Positions 42,817-53,600 of a DNA stretch of 64,000 nt are shown here, piece after piece. Made by a program: the position numbers and the translations under genes. Below the pieces are notes generated by a model. The model was not told the DNA's origin, did not search any database, and saw nothing but the letters and a program-made list of their open reading frames with translations. Within the stretch, counting starts at the first letter, position 1; each line of letters starts with the position of its first letter. The stretch is from Burkholderiales bacterium Ga0077544 (lineage in GTDB: Bacteria; Pseudomonadota; Gammaproteobacteria; Burkholderiales; Burkholderiaceae_D), in assembly GCA_001464355.1 (NCBI GenBank), contig LNEU01000033.1, forward strand, positions 124,001 through 188,000, read 5' to 3'.

Positions 42817-44694
42817 TTATTTTGCGACCACCGGCTGGCTAGTCTCGCTGATGATTTGCCAGCGGCCATCGACACTTTCCCATTCCAGCGTTTTTTGCAC
42901 GGTGTCCTTATATGACGAGGAACGATAATTCTGCACAAAAGTACTGGTCGCGAATTTGGCGTCCTTGATATCGATCTTGATGTCACTGACAGCCACTTCA
43001 ATATTCTGCGCACCGGAGATCGCTGCCGTGCGTTGCGCGGCCCACGCATCGCGCGTCATTCCACGCGCAGGTATGAAGTTTTTCGCATACGCTTGCAAAT
43101 AATCGACAACGTTGCGGCGCGACCATGCCTCTGCCCAACGCGTAATTGCAGCGGCGACTGCGTTGCGGGGCGCATCCTGAGTTGCCACAGCAGATGCAGG
43201 CGCTACAGTAGCAAACGCGCCAGGAGCTGCATTCAACGAGCCATTGGCGGCGGCCGTGGCACGTGCCGCGGCGGCCGAAGCAGCAACTGCGGCAGATTCA
43301 CGCACAAGTTCTTCAGCACGTGCATTCAATGCATCTTTGTCGACCACATAGCTGTCTGGTCCCAGCGGCGGACAACCGCTTGCAGTTTCGCCGCTCTCGG
43401 AAATGTCCGGCAATGTGGAAACGGCCTGGCGTGCCAGACCAAGACTGGAGAACAGTGTGCCCATGCCGGCATTGGTACGCGCATAGGCAACACTCAAATC
43501 GAAATCAGAATTCACATAGGCGCGCTTGGCCTGGAATAATTCATTTTCGGTATCCAGTACGTCAAGCAAACTGCGTTGGCCGATATCGAACTGCATGCGA
43601 TAGGCATCGCGTGCTTTTTCAATCGATAGCTGATGCTGGTCCAGGTAGATCAACTGTTCCGTCAGCTTGCGGGTATCGTTATAAGCGATCGACAAGGTCT
43701 GGCGCAGATCGCGGCAGGTTTTATCGCGCAGGTCGCGCGCCACATTGATCTGCTCTGCGTACTGACGCACACGGGCGCGATCGCTGCCGCCATTGAACAG
43801 ATTCCATGTCATGACGATTTCGGCAGAATTACTTCTGCTTTCACCTGTAGGACCGGTATTGCTCGACAGGTTATCGCCGCGATCGCTACGCAAACGGAAA
43901 TCGAAGCGCGGCTGAAACGCAGCATTGCGGATTTTGGCCGAGCTGTTGGCTGAACGGACATTTTCAATCGCTGCCAGCAAAGCCGGATTACGGTCGGCGA
44001 CTTTTAAAGCCGCACTCAAGTTTGGCGGCATGTTCTTGTTCAAATCGCCGGGCATTGCCATATTCGGACCAGGCGCGGTACCGACCAGACGCTGGAAGCG
44101 CGCGCTGACGTCATACAGATTAGAGGTATCGATCAATAGATTCGATTCGGCGAGGGCGAGACGACCGGCAGCCTGCTCCAGATCCACGCGACGGCCGACA
44201 CCGGCATTGGTTTTTTCACTGATTTGCGAGAAAACCGAGCGATGGCGTACGTAATTTTCTTCAGAAAGGGCGGTCAATGCACGATGGCGCAAGACGTCGG
44301 CATAGGCGCGCACGACTTCCAGCGTGGTGCTTTCGGTAATGTCGTACAACTCAAAAAGGCGCACGCGGCGCGCAAAATCCAGTCGATCGACTTCATTGCT
44401 GGTAGCAAAACCGTCATAGATCAGTTGCGTTAGCGTGACCGTTGCAGAGTTACGATTGCTGCGCGTTTGTACCGGCTGCTGGTAATGATCGCGACCGACA
44501 CCGGCACTGACATCAAGCCGCGGCAGGAATGCGCCGAAGGCCACATCGCGTTCGCCGTCCGCTGCTTCAAAAGCGTGAACCCGCGCTTCGATTTCAGGAT
44601 TGGTGAGCACCGCCTGCTGCGCGGCATCTTTCAAAGTCTGCGCCGACGCGCCTAGCGGTAGCAGCAGTAATAAACTCCAGTAAATTTTACGCAT
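42817..44694 (-). CDS. lapE: TolC-family outer membrane channel (LapE-like) with C-terminal NTF2-like domain
   Basis: A 625-residue outer-membrane component of the adhesin's type I secretion system. The start at 44694 opens a signal peptide (MRKIYWSLLLLLPLGASAQ). The two TolC repeats span about residues 20-430, with motifs QLIYDGFATSNEV, RHRSVFSQISEKTNAGVG, ETV-type helices, WNLFNGGSDRARVRQYAEQI and FDIGQRSLLDVLDTENELFQ. An Ala-rich linker (about 470-510) leads to an extra domain of about 110 residues (AITRWAEAWSRRNVVDYLQA, then SDIKIDIKDAKFATSTFVQN and WESVDGRWQIISE) resembling NTF2/SnoaL-like or Cds6-type domains. Standard TolC proteins end before this point. The gene is divergent from lapG. 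Confidence 0.9.
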   Translation of the reverse strand: MRKIYWSLLLLLPLGASAQTLKDAAQQAVLTNPEIEARVHAFEAADGERDVAFGAFLPRLDVSAGVGRDHYQQPVQTRSNRNSATVTLTQLIYDGFATSNEVDRLDFARRVRLFELYDITESTTLEVVRAYADVLRHRALTALSEENYVRHRSVFSQISEKTNAGVGRRVDLEQAAGRLALAESNLLIDTSNLYDVSARFQRLVGTAPGPNMAMPGDLNKNMPPNLSAALKVADRNPALLAAIENVRSANSSAKIRNAAFQPRFDFRLRSDRGDNLSSNTGPTGESRSNSAEIVMTWNLFNGGSDRARVRQYAEQINVARDLRDKTCRDLRQTLSIAYNDTRKLTEQLIYLDQHQLSIEKARDAYRMQFDIGQRSLLDVLDTENELFQAKRAYVNSDFDLSVAYARTNAGMGTLFSSLGLARQAVSTLPDISESGETASGCPPLGPDSYVVDKDALNARAEELVRESAAVAASAAAARATAAANGSLNAAPGAFATVAPASAVATQDAPRNAVAAAITRWAEAWSRRNVVDYLQAYAKNFIPARGMTRDAWAAQRTAAISGAQNIEVAVSDIKIDIKDAKFATSTFVQNYRSSSYKDTVQKTLEWESVDGRWQIISETSQPVVAK

Positions 44695-44926
44695 AGGGCC
44701 TTGCTTGTGACTGTCCACAGGACGGACGAAAATAAAATTCTTACTTTATACAAGACATTTCGATAGCGGAATGTTAATTCTTGTGAATGGCGTATCGATA
44801 ATACGACGGTTCTTGTACTATCCATGCGACGAAAATGCTCTCTAACACCTGCCTTTTTCGGCGAATGCTATGATCAAATTGTTCGAGCATTCATAGATAT
44901 CGCAGGCCTTCACCAAATTCTCTCCA

Positions 44927-45616
44927 TTGATCAATTGCATCCGTCGATCGCCGTGCTTGCTGCACTTCCTGCTGCTCATGATGGCGGGAACTCTGCTGCT
45001 GCCGCCGCATCCGGTCGCTGCATTTGATGTGTCACAGCTACAGGCCACGTTGCGCAAACTCGGCGGCAATCCACAATCGCTAACCGATTGGCAGCAGATG
45101 CTGCAAGAAAGCAAAGCGCTTCCCATCGCCGCCCGTCTGAAGCGCATCAATGAATTTTTCAATCGGCGCATCCGTTTTTCCAGCGACCTAGAAGCCTGGC
45201 ACCAAACGGACTATTGGGCGACCCCGATGGAAACGCTGGCCAAGGGCGCTGGCGACTGCGAAGACTTCACCATCGCAAAATATTTCACCTTGCTGAACGC
45301 TGATGTCCCGGTCGAACAACTGCGGCTGATCTATGTCAAGGCGCGCATAGGCGGGATGAACAGCAATCTGCAACAGGCACACATGGTGCTAGCTTATTAC
45401 GCGTCGCCAGATGCAGAGCCGCTGGTACTCGACAATCTGATTACGGATATTCGCCCCGCATCGCGCCGCACAGATTTATCCCCGGTTTTCAGTTTTAACA
45501 GCCAAGGCATCTTCAACGGTGTCGATGCAAAGACCACGCCTGAAAAGGGCGGCGTCACACAATTATCACGCTGGAGCGAGCTGCTGCAACGCGCGCGCGC
45601 TGAAGGTTTCGATTGA
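44927..45616 (+). CDS. lapG: LapG-type periplasmic cysteine protease
   Basis: A 229-residue bacterial transglutaminase-like cysteine proteinase that releases the surface adhesin by cutting its N-terminal retention domain. A signal peptide (about 1-32, ending VAAFD) is present. The catalytic triad is visible: Cys in KGAGDCEDFTIAKYF (near 110), His in QQAHMVLAYY (near 150) and Asp in LVLDNLITDIRP (near 166). The Asp/Glu around the cysteine match the calcium-binding residues of LapG. The next gene, lapD, begins 26 bases downstream, the usual lapG-lapD order. Confidence 0.95.
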   Translation: MINCIRRSPCLLHFLLLMMAGTLLLPPHPVAAFDVSQLQATLRKLGGNPQSLTDWQQMLQESKALPIAARLKRINEFFNRRIRFSSDLEAWHQTDYWATPMETLAKGAGDCEDFTIAKYFTLLNADVPVEQLRLIYVKARIGGMNSNLQQAHMVLAYYASPDAEPLVLDNLITDIRPASRRTDLSPVFSFNSQGIFNGVDAKTTPEKGGVTQLSRWSELLQRARAEGFD

Positions 45617-45642
45617 TTCATGTAACAAAGAGAGGCACCCAT

Positions 45643-47550
45643 ATGTCGATGTACCGCCAACTTTGGCTTGCACTTATTCTCAGCACGACGCTGTCCCTGG
45701 TAGGCGGCTTTCTTGCATCGACGCTAGGAGCGCGCGTCTATCTTGAAGAGCAGCTGAGGTTGAAAAACAATGACACGGCCGCTGCCCTTGCGCTGTCACT
45801 CAGCCGCGGCGGCGTCGATGCGATTGAAATGGAGCTTAGTGCGGCCGCGCTATTCGACAGCGGCTATTTCCAATCGATCAAAATCCTCGATCCGAAAGGT
45901 ACTGTCATCGTTGAACGCGTTGCAGCGCCGGTTCAGGATGGTGCGCCGCAATGGTTTATCAACAGTCTGCCTATCGTGGCACAACCAGGCGTGGCAAATA
46001 TCACCGATGGCTGGAAGCAACTGGGTACCGTCGTATTGTCGAGCCAGGCTTCACACGCGTACAAAACTTTGTGGACCGCGACCAAGGAATTGATGGCTGC
46101 ATTGTTCTTTGCCGGCTTGTTGGGCGGCTATCTCGGCACGCTGATTTTACGTCGCCTGAAAGGACCGCTAGCCAAGGTAATCGAACAAGCGCGCGGCATT
46201 AGCGAGCGGCGGTTTTTCACCACACCAGAACCCAAGGTACCGGAATTACGCCAGCTGGTCGCCGCCATGAACTCTTCTGTCGTGCGTCTGAAGAGCATGT
46301 TTGACGAGGAAGCCAGACGTCTGGAGGCAGTACGCCAGGAGGTTAACTACGATCCTTTAACAGGCCTCGCCAATCGCGACTATTTCATGGCGCGCCTGCG
46401 CGCCGTACTGGAAACGGAAGAAGGCCCTGGCGGGCAATTATTCCTGATACGCGTCGCAAATCTGGCCGAGATCAATCGCCGCCTGGGTCGCGAATCCACT
46501 GACGCCTTGCTGCAAGTCGCGGGCAAAGCGATAGAAGAGTTTGCCACCAGCCTGCCTGATGCATTGGTCGCTCGTTTGAACGGCGCCGATTTCGCGCTGA
46601 TGGTACCTGGGCAATGGGATGCGCTTGCAATGGGTGACGAATTGCTGCAAATGCTGATCAACGGCAGCCGAGCCTTTTTACAGAATGAGCCGATCGCCTT
46701 CATCGGCACTGGCGCGTTTCGGCCGCAACATGCGATGGGTGAACTGTTGACACAGGTTGACAGTGCGATGGCCAGTGCCGAAGCAACCGGCGTCAATAAT
46801 CTGCGTGTAGCGATTTCCCATGCCGACGATGGTCCCAGCAGTGCCGAACAATGGGGACGTCAAATCGAGCACGCACTGGATAATGCATTGACTAAAATCG
46901 CCTTGTTCCCGGTGATGGATTTTTCCGGCCAGCTTATCCATAGAGAAAGCGCGCTGCGTCTGATGCTGACGCCGGGTAGCCCGTGGTTGCCGGCCGGCCG
47001 CTTCCTGCCGGCGGCGGAACGCCTGGGCATGACGGCGAAACTTGATTTGGCAGTAGTAAAACTCGGATTGGCAGAACTGGAGAAAGACTCCCTGCTGCCA
47101 GGCGTTGCGATCAATCTTTCAGGACATTCCATCCATGAGCCTGCGTTCTGCCAAAAGCTGCTCGCCTTGCTGACGGCGCAACCGCTGGCGAGCAAGCGGC
47201 TGTGGCTGGAAGTACCGGAGTATGGCGCACTTGCGCATCTGCCGGCCTTCCGTGATTTTTGCCAGCAGCTTTCCCACAGCGGTTGCCGTCTCGGCATCGA
47301 ACACTTTGGCAATCAGTTCAGCCACATCGGCAAGCTGCATGATCTGGGACTCGATTATTTGAAAATCGATGCAAGCTTTATCCGTGATATTCAAGACAAT
47401 CAGGGTAATCAGGTATTTTTGAAAGGCCTGACGAACATTGTTCACAACATCGGCATGAAAGTTTTTGCAGAAGGCGTAATTTCGCAGGAAGAAGTCGACA
47501 TGTTGGCGACGCTGGGCTTTGATGGCATCACCGGTCCCGTTGTGAAGTAA
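45643..47550 (+). CDS. lapD: LapD-type c-di-GMP receptor
   Basis: A 635-residue inner-membrane receptor that sequesters LapG when c-di-GMP is high. The LapD/MoxY-type periplasmic domain (about 30-150, with PQWFINSLPI) lies between two transmembrane helices, followed by HAMP. A degenerate GGDEF domain has NGADF in place of the signature, and a degenerate EAL domain has HRESALRLM and IEHFGNQF where EAL and DDFGTG should be. Both domains therefore look enzymatically dead, as in known LapD proteins, while the LDYLKIDASFI backbone remains for ligand binding. The start at 45643 (MSMYRQLWLALIL) follows AGAGAGG; the frame's first ATG at 45613 overlaps lapG. Confidence 0.94.
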   Translation: MSMYRQLWLALILSTTLSLVGGFLASTLGARVYLEEQLRLKNNDTAAALALSLSRGGVDAIEMELSAAALFDSGYFQSIKILDPKGTVIVERVAAPVQDGAPQWFINSLPIVAQPGVANITDGWKQLGTVVLSSQASHAYKTLWTATKELMAALFFAGLLGGYLGTLILRRLKGPLAKVIEQARGISERRFFTTPEPKVPELRQLVAAMNSSVVRLKSMFDEEARRLEAVRQEVNYDPLTGLANRDYFMARLRAVLETEEGPGGQLFLIRVANLAEINRRLGRESTDALLQVAGKAIEEFATSLPDALVARLNGADFALMVPGQWDALAMGDELLQMLINGSRAFLQNEPIAFIGTGAFRPQHAMGELLTQVDSAMASAEATGVNNLRVAISHADDGPSSAEQWGRQIEHALDNALTKIALFPVMDFSGQLIHRESALRLMLTPGSPWLPAGRFLPAAERLGMTAKLDLAVVKLGLAELEKDSLLPGVAINLSGHSIHEPAFCQKLLALLTAQPLASKRLWLEVPEYGALAHLPAFRDFCQQLSHSGCRLGIEHFGNQFSHIGKLHDLGLDYLKIDASFIRDIQDNQGNQVFLKGLTNIVHNIGMKVFAEGVISQEEVDMLATLGFDGITGPVVK

Positions 47551-47633
47551 GAAATAAGGTAAGCGCCTGATAGTGCCCAAGTATTGATTTTTTCGGCAAG
47601 ACGATTTCAGTTACTACTTTTTCCTTCCCCACA

Positions 47634-47669
47634 AAAAAGCCGTTCAGTATTAACACTGAACGGCTTTTT
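47634..47669. terminator. Bidirectional terminator between lapD and the adhesin gene
   Basis: A 15-base inverted repeat, AAAAAGCCGTTCAGT with its complement, has a 6-base loop and A/T runs on both ends. It serves the two convergent transcripts. Confidence 0.93.
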
Positions 47670-47697
47670 CTATTGCCCGACTTGCAGCAGGTGAAGA

Positions 47698-50600
47698 TTA
47701 GTCCGTGATCAACTTGCCGCGCGTGATCATGTCCTGAATGACTTGCTGGTCGGTACTCATACCGCTCATCAAATCCACACCCTGCAGAACTATCGTTTGC
47801 GCCTCGTTTGCAGGATTATAGCCATCCTGGAATCCACCGTTGGTGCTGACATGGACGATCGTATCCGCACCCGATTTTTCAAAATGCAGATAACTATCGA
47901 GATTGGTGCCGACACCCTGGCTGATTTCGCCTTGCAGCAAATCGCGCAAGTCCAGCTTGTCACCGGCCAAGGTATTGTTGAAGTCGGTAACGGTATCGAC
48001 AGCGGGTGTACCGGCGGCACCCGTGTCGGCGAATTTCCAGACAAAGACATCTGCCCCCGTACCGCCGGTCATGATGTCGTTGCCGGCACCACCAAGCAAG
48101 ATGTCATTGCCGGCGCCACCATCGAGTGTATCGTTGCCCGCGCCGCCTTCCAGGCGATCGATGCCGACACCGCCGTATAGCTGGTCGTTGCCTATGCCGC
48201 CTACCAAAACGTCGTTACCACCGCCACCAAACAAGATGTCGTTGGTACCGCCGCCGATGATGATTTCATCGGAGTCGGTACCATTAATCGTGTTGCCAGC
48301 AACATGAATAACTTCCGCGGTTGCGCCTGACGTTAAACCGTTTTCAGTCACTGTGTAATCAAACGCGCCTGCATCCGGACCAATTGGACCATTGATCTGA
48401 TCGATGGTCAGCACCAGATCGTAAGCGGTCGTTTGGCTGGTACCCGTGCTGTTGGTCTGCAACTGGATGTAGAACTCTCCACTGACGGTCGCTGTATACC
48501 AGCCATCCGTCGTACCAAGAGATGCGGTTTGCCAGACACCTGCCGCGTCCTGATACTGAATCTGTCTGCTGATCGTGCTGCTGTTGTTATCGACATCAAC
48601 ATAAATACGTTCACCGGCATACAAGTGAACCGCAACAAAATCCGTATCGCGACCAGTAGTACCGCTCGCGTTATTGGTCAAATTGCCTTTGAACACTTGC
48701 GTGTAACCGGTCACGCCTGCATCTATCGTCCAGGTATTCGTGCCTGCAGGAACCTGCGTGCCAAACTTGCTGCGATCGGTCAAATCAATGGCATTTTCAC
48801 GCACATCGTTTTGACGCTGCGACGATGCATCGTAAGGCGCTTCGGTCAACACCCTGATGGTCTGCGTCGGCACTGTACCCGGCGTGTAAGTGATATTTGT
48901 GCTGCCACTTACCGAACCGTTCACTGCGTTCTGTGAACTGGTGACGCTGGCGTTACTGCCGATCGAATCGTTGTGCAGCAAGGCATCCGAAGAAACACTA
49001 ATCGCTGTACCGCTCTGAACATTGGTCAGGATGGTGTCGTGATTCGCATCCAGATTGGCAATATAGTCGAGGTTGACATTCAGGTTGATCGTCTTGGCAT
49101 CGCCATCGGCATCCACTGCCGTGATTTTGAAGGTCTCCTGTTGATTTTGAATCGTCTTGTTGACCGTCAACTCGTAGTTGTATGTGCCGGTGACAAAGTC
49201 CACCGTCAACTCACCACCCTTAGCGGTATCAATCACAAAGACACTGGAACCGGTGCCGTTATAACTGTAGGTAACGCCATCCACTTCGATGCTGGTGAGC
49301 ATGCCGCCATCTGCACCCAGCAGGAAACCACTGGTGCCGTTACCAGTCAACACTGTCACGTTGCCTTGTACGATGCCGGAATTGACTGTGGCCAGCAAGG
49401 TATCGGTCAGATCGGCAGCGTTGGCAACCTTGATCGCATAATCTTCACTACCATTGCCATCCGCATCCGTGTTTGGATAGGCAATCGGCAACAAGGCTGC
49501 GAGGGACGCGCTACCAATACCGATACCGAACGAGATATCGGCGTTCGCCGCGACAAAATTCTGCCAATTGGTTTGCAATGTCGTCGTATTCAAGCCGCCA
49601 TCGCTTGGTTGACCATCAGTAATGAAGTAGACCAGTGTCTTGTCAGCTACCGGCTTGGTGAAACCGCTCATGACTTCATTCAGCGCCGTTTGATACTGCG
49701 TACCACCACCGGCTTGTACCGTATTGATGTAGCTGATGGCATCAGTCTTGTCGTCAATGAACCAGCTGGTTTCATTGGCACCGTCAGCGAAGTCGATGAT
49801 CTTGACGTTGACGTTGCCCAAACCGTCATAACGCTCGATCAGTTTCGCCAGCGCCTCTTTGGCAATATCCATACGAACAGTAGTCGGATCAAAGCCAGCC
49901 TCGTTCGACCAATTGCCGTTCGCGTCCGTGGTCATGCTGCCAGAGCGATCCAGCACAATCACCAGGTTGTAGGTCAAGGCCGCATTCGAAGCGGCTTGCA
50001 AGGTCTGACTGATATCGCCGCCTATCGGCGCATCATCGACAATGTTTACAACCAGATTCGCAGTGGTGGTTTGGCCCGTTACGCTATCTTGCAACGTATA
50101 ACTGAAAGTTGGCTTGTCATTCACGCTTTCGTTCGTCGCCGCATTCAGCGTATAGGTATAAGCGCCTGTGCTTGAGTTGACAACCAATGTGCCGGTCGCG
50201 TTCGTAATCGTGATCGTGCCACCGGATGCCGTTGTACCGTTGATGCTGGTTACCGTCGTGTCCGACGTAATACCCGCATCGTTGGCAAACAGATTGCCGG
50301 TCGCAACCGTAGGCAACGAAGCCGCAGCAGGTTGCGTACCGGACGCAAGGCCGGATTCATACACCGTTGCACTGTCCGCTGTTGCCGATATCGTGCTGTC
50401 GGTGGTCACCGTCAAGGTCGCAGAATTGGATGGCGTGCCGTCGCCGTCAGTCAATGTGTAACCGAACTGATCCGGCGTGATGCTGGACAAATCTGGCTGC
50501 GCAGTAAGGCCGTTGACGAGATAATTCGTTCCACTCGACGTTGATGTAAACACCAGGTATTTATAACCACTTGACGTCGCAATTGTGGACGTGACGATAT

Positions 50601-53600
50601 CGCCGTTAGCGCCGCCAATCGTGCCGCTGCCTACGATAGCTCCGCTAGCGTTATATGCGCGCCATATAGCGGTCTCGCCACTGCTCAAGGATGTGAGCGT
50701 GACGCTTGACGATTTCGTAGAAAAGCCAATATCGATGACCAGATTTTCACCACTTTGGATGCGCGCGTTTGTGCCTGTGGTGTTGCTATTATCAACACCT
50801 ATACCATCATCATTTGTCCCCGATTCATTTCTTACTCTCACGCGCCCCGCAGCAGCGCTATCAAGATTGGCCGTGACAATACTATTCGTGTTACTGCCAT
50901 ACAGGGCTTGCCCTTCAAAGCCATATACCGTGAAGCCTGCATCCGCCCATTCACCTGTGCTCGACGACCCACCTGCCGCGAGAGCATTGGTTTGATAGGT
51001 AGATGTATACGTGTAACTACCATCCTGCTGAATCACCAGCACGCCATTGGTAGTGGTTATCGTGCGTCCACCGGTCGGAATTGAATAACTGGTTCCACCA
51101 AATGTGACGGATGTGACGGTAGTAGGTCCATCGCTAAATGCATCTGCGCCACCGACCACATTGCCGCCGGCACCTGTAATGACGTTGCCAGTAATGCTTG
51201 AACCAATGCCAACGCTATCGACGTCGTTATTCGCGACCGGAGCCGAATCGGTGATGTTGATATTCACCGTGGTCCAGCCAGAATTCAGACTACCGTCTGA
51301 TGCACGATAGACAAAGCTGTCGACGTCGGCAGTAGCATCTGTATGATTCCGCACGGGTGCTGTGTAAGTGAAAGTACCGTCAGCGTTCATCACGACTGTG
51401 CCGCCAAGGAGCGTGGTAATTGAGTTGCTGCCGTTCGCCGTGGTTGCAGTCGCACCGCTGTTGCTGGCGAACTGACCTACCGTCAAGCCGGCTGAATCTA
51501 TGTCGGCATCATTCACCAAGACACTGCCGCGCACTACCGTCGTACCTTCTTTCACGCTGTTTGCGCCATTGTAGGTATCGGCCGTACCGATAGGTGCATC
51601 GTTGACCGGTGTGATGTTCAACGCAACGGTATCAGTATCCGACTTCGCCCCGCCGCTACCAGCATTGCCCAGGTCGTTGGTGGTGATCGTCAGATTGACG
51701 CTACCGTTTGCATTGGCAGCGGTCGTGTAACTTACGCCCGTACCAGCAAGGAAGCTGTTAATCGCGGCTTGCGTGCCGGTCAGCACAATCGTGCCAGTAC
51801 CAGAACCGCTAACAATTACGCCAGGCACCGCAACCGAGGTCAAGGTGCCAGTCGGTACGCTCAAGGTAACTTGTAGATTGGTGGCACCCGCGTCAACGTC
51901 GCCTACGCTGATGCCGGTCAGTTTGGTTGCAACGTCTTCAGTCACTGCGATCGAAGTCGGCACCGTATTCACTGGAGCATCATTAACGGAAATAACGTTG
52001 ATGGTTGTTGTCGCGGTGTTGCTTGTATTGGTGCCATCGGTAACAACGACGGTGATCACACGCGGCGTGGTATCCGGCGTTTCGCTGGTATTGAGGAAAG
52101 TCAAAGACCGGATTGCCGTTTGATAAGCGGCCATGCTTGCGGAGCCGGTCAATACCACCGAGTTGCCGACGATGCTGCCGGTGATCCCCGCTGGCAAACT
52201 GCCAAAATTACCAAAGTCGCCGGTTTGCGGATTGGTGAGGGTAATTGTCGCACCCTGAATATTCGAAGCATCCAGATCCGTGATCGATATATCAATATCT
52301 GCGATCGGAATCGCAACACCGTTTTCTGTATAGGTCGTCGTATATCCTGTGCCAGCCGCTGATGCATCCAGATCCAGTACCGGAGCAGCATCGTTATTAA
52401 GTATGGTGCCGACTGCAACCACACCACCCAATGTCAGATTGACGGTTTCGTCCGGCTCAACCAGTGAATCATTGCCCGTCGGGATACTGATCGTGAAGCT
52501 GGTAACGCCTGCCGGTACTGTCAACACATTGCCAACCAGGGTGACGCCGTTGGTAAAGGTTGGTGTAGCAGTGTAATCGCTACCCGCAGTTGCGCTGCCG
52601 CCGCCCAGATTGTAGGTGAAGGTTGTTGCTGTGCTGGACGTGCCCGTGACATTGACGGTGTACACCAAGGCACTTCCTTCCGCTACCGATGGACTGCTAA
52701 TGCTGCCGATGACAGGTGCAGCATCGTTGTCGGTAATCGTACCAACACCAAGATTGTCACTGATGGTGGCATTCGTCGGCGTCGTCAGATTAACGTTGAA
52801 GGTTTCGCCAGTCACACCCTCATAGACTGCATCATTTGCAATATTGACGGTGATTGTTTTAGTCGTTTCACCTGGAGCAAACGTCAAGGTGTTGGTAGCC
52901 GATGTGTAATCGGTGCCCGCCGTCGCCGTTCCGTTGCTGGTGTTGTAGCCGACCGTAACTGTTTGACCCGAAGCTGCGCTCAAGGTCACCGTGAAGGTTA
53001 CCGTGCCTGCACCTTCGTTAACCGTCATATCGTTGATAGACAAACTAGGTTGTGCATCATTATCAGTAATGACGCCCGTCCCGGTTTGTCCACCGATGGT
53101 CAATGGAACCGTTTCGCTCGCCTCGTTCAATACATCATTGACGGTTGGGATCGATACCGTGAAGCTTGTAACACCCGCTGGCACCGTCAACACATTTCCT
53201 GAAAGTGTCACACCATTGCTGAAGGTTGGTGTAGCAGTGTAATCGCTCACCGCCGCTGCCGAACCACCACCCAGATTGTAGGTGAAGGTTGTAGCGGTGC
53301 TGGATGTACCTGTGACGTTGACGGTGTACACCAGTGCATTGCCTTCAACCACAGATGGGCTGTTAATACTGCCAATGACTGGGGCCGCATCGTTGTCGGT
53401 AATCGTGCCAACACCAAGATTGTCACTGATGGTGGCATTCGTCGGTGTCGTCAGATTGACGTTAAAGGTTTCGCCAGTCACACCCTCATAGACTGCATCA
53501 TTTGCAATATTGACGGTGATCGTTTTTGTCGTTTCACCAGGAGCAAATGTCAGCGTGTTCGCGATCGATGTGTAATCGCTGCCTGCGATCGCCGTACCAT

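Noticed and set aside
48973-50175. Antisense 400-codon open frame across the adhesin gene
   Set aside because: Follows from the repetitive codon use of the adhesin; no start signal or family resemblance.
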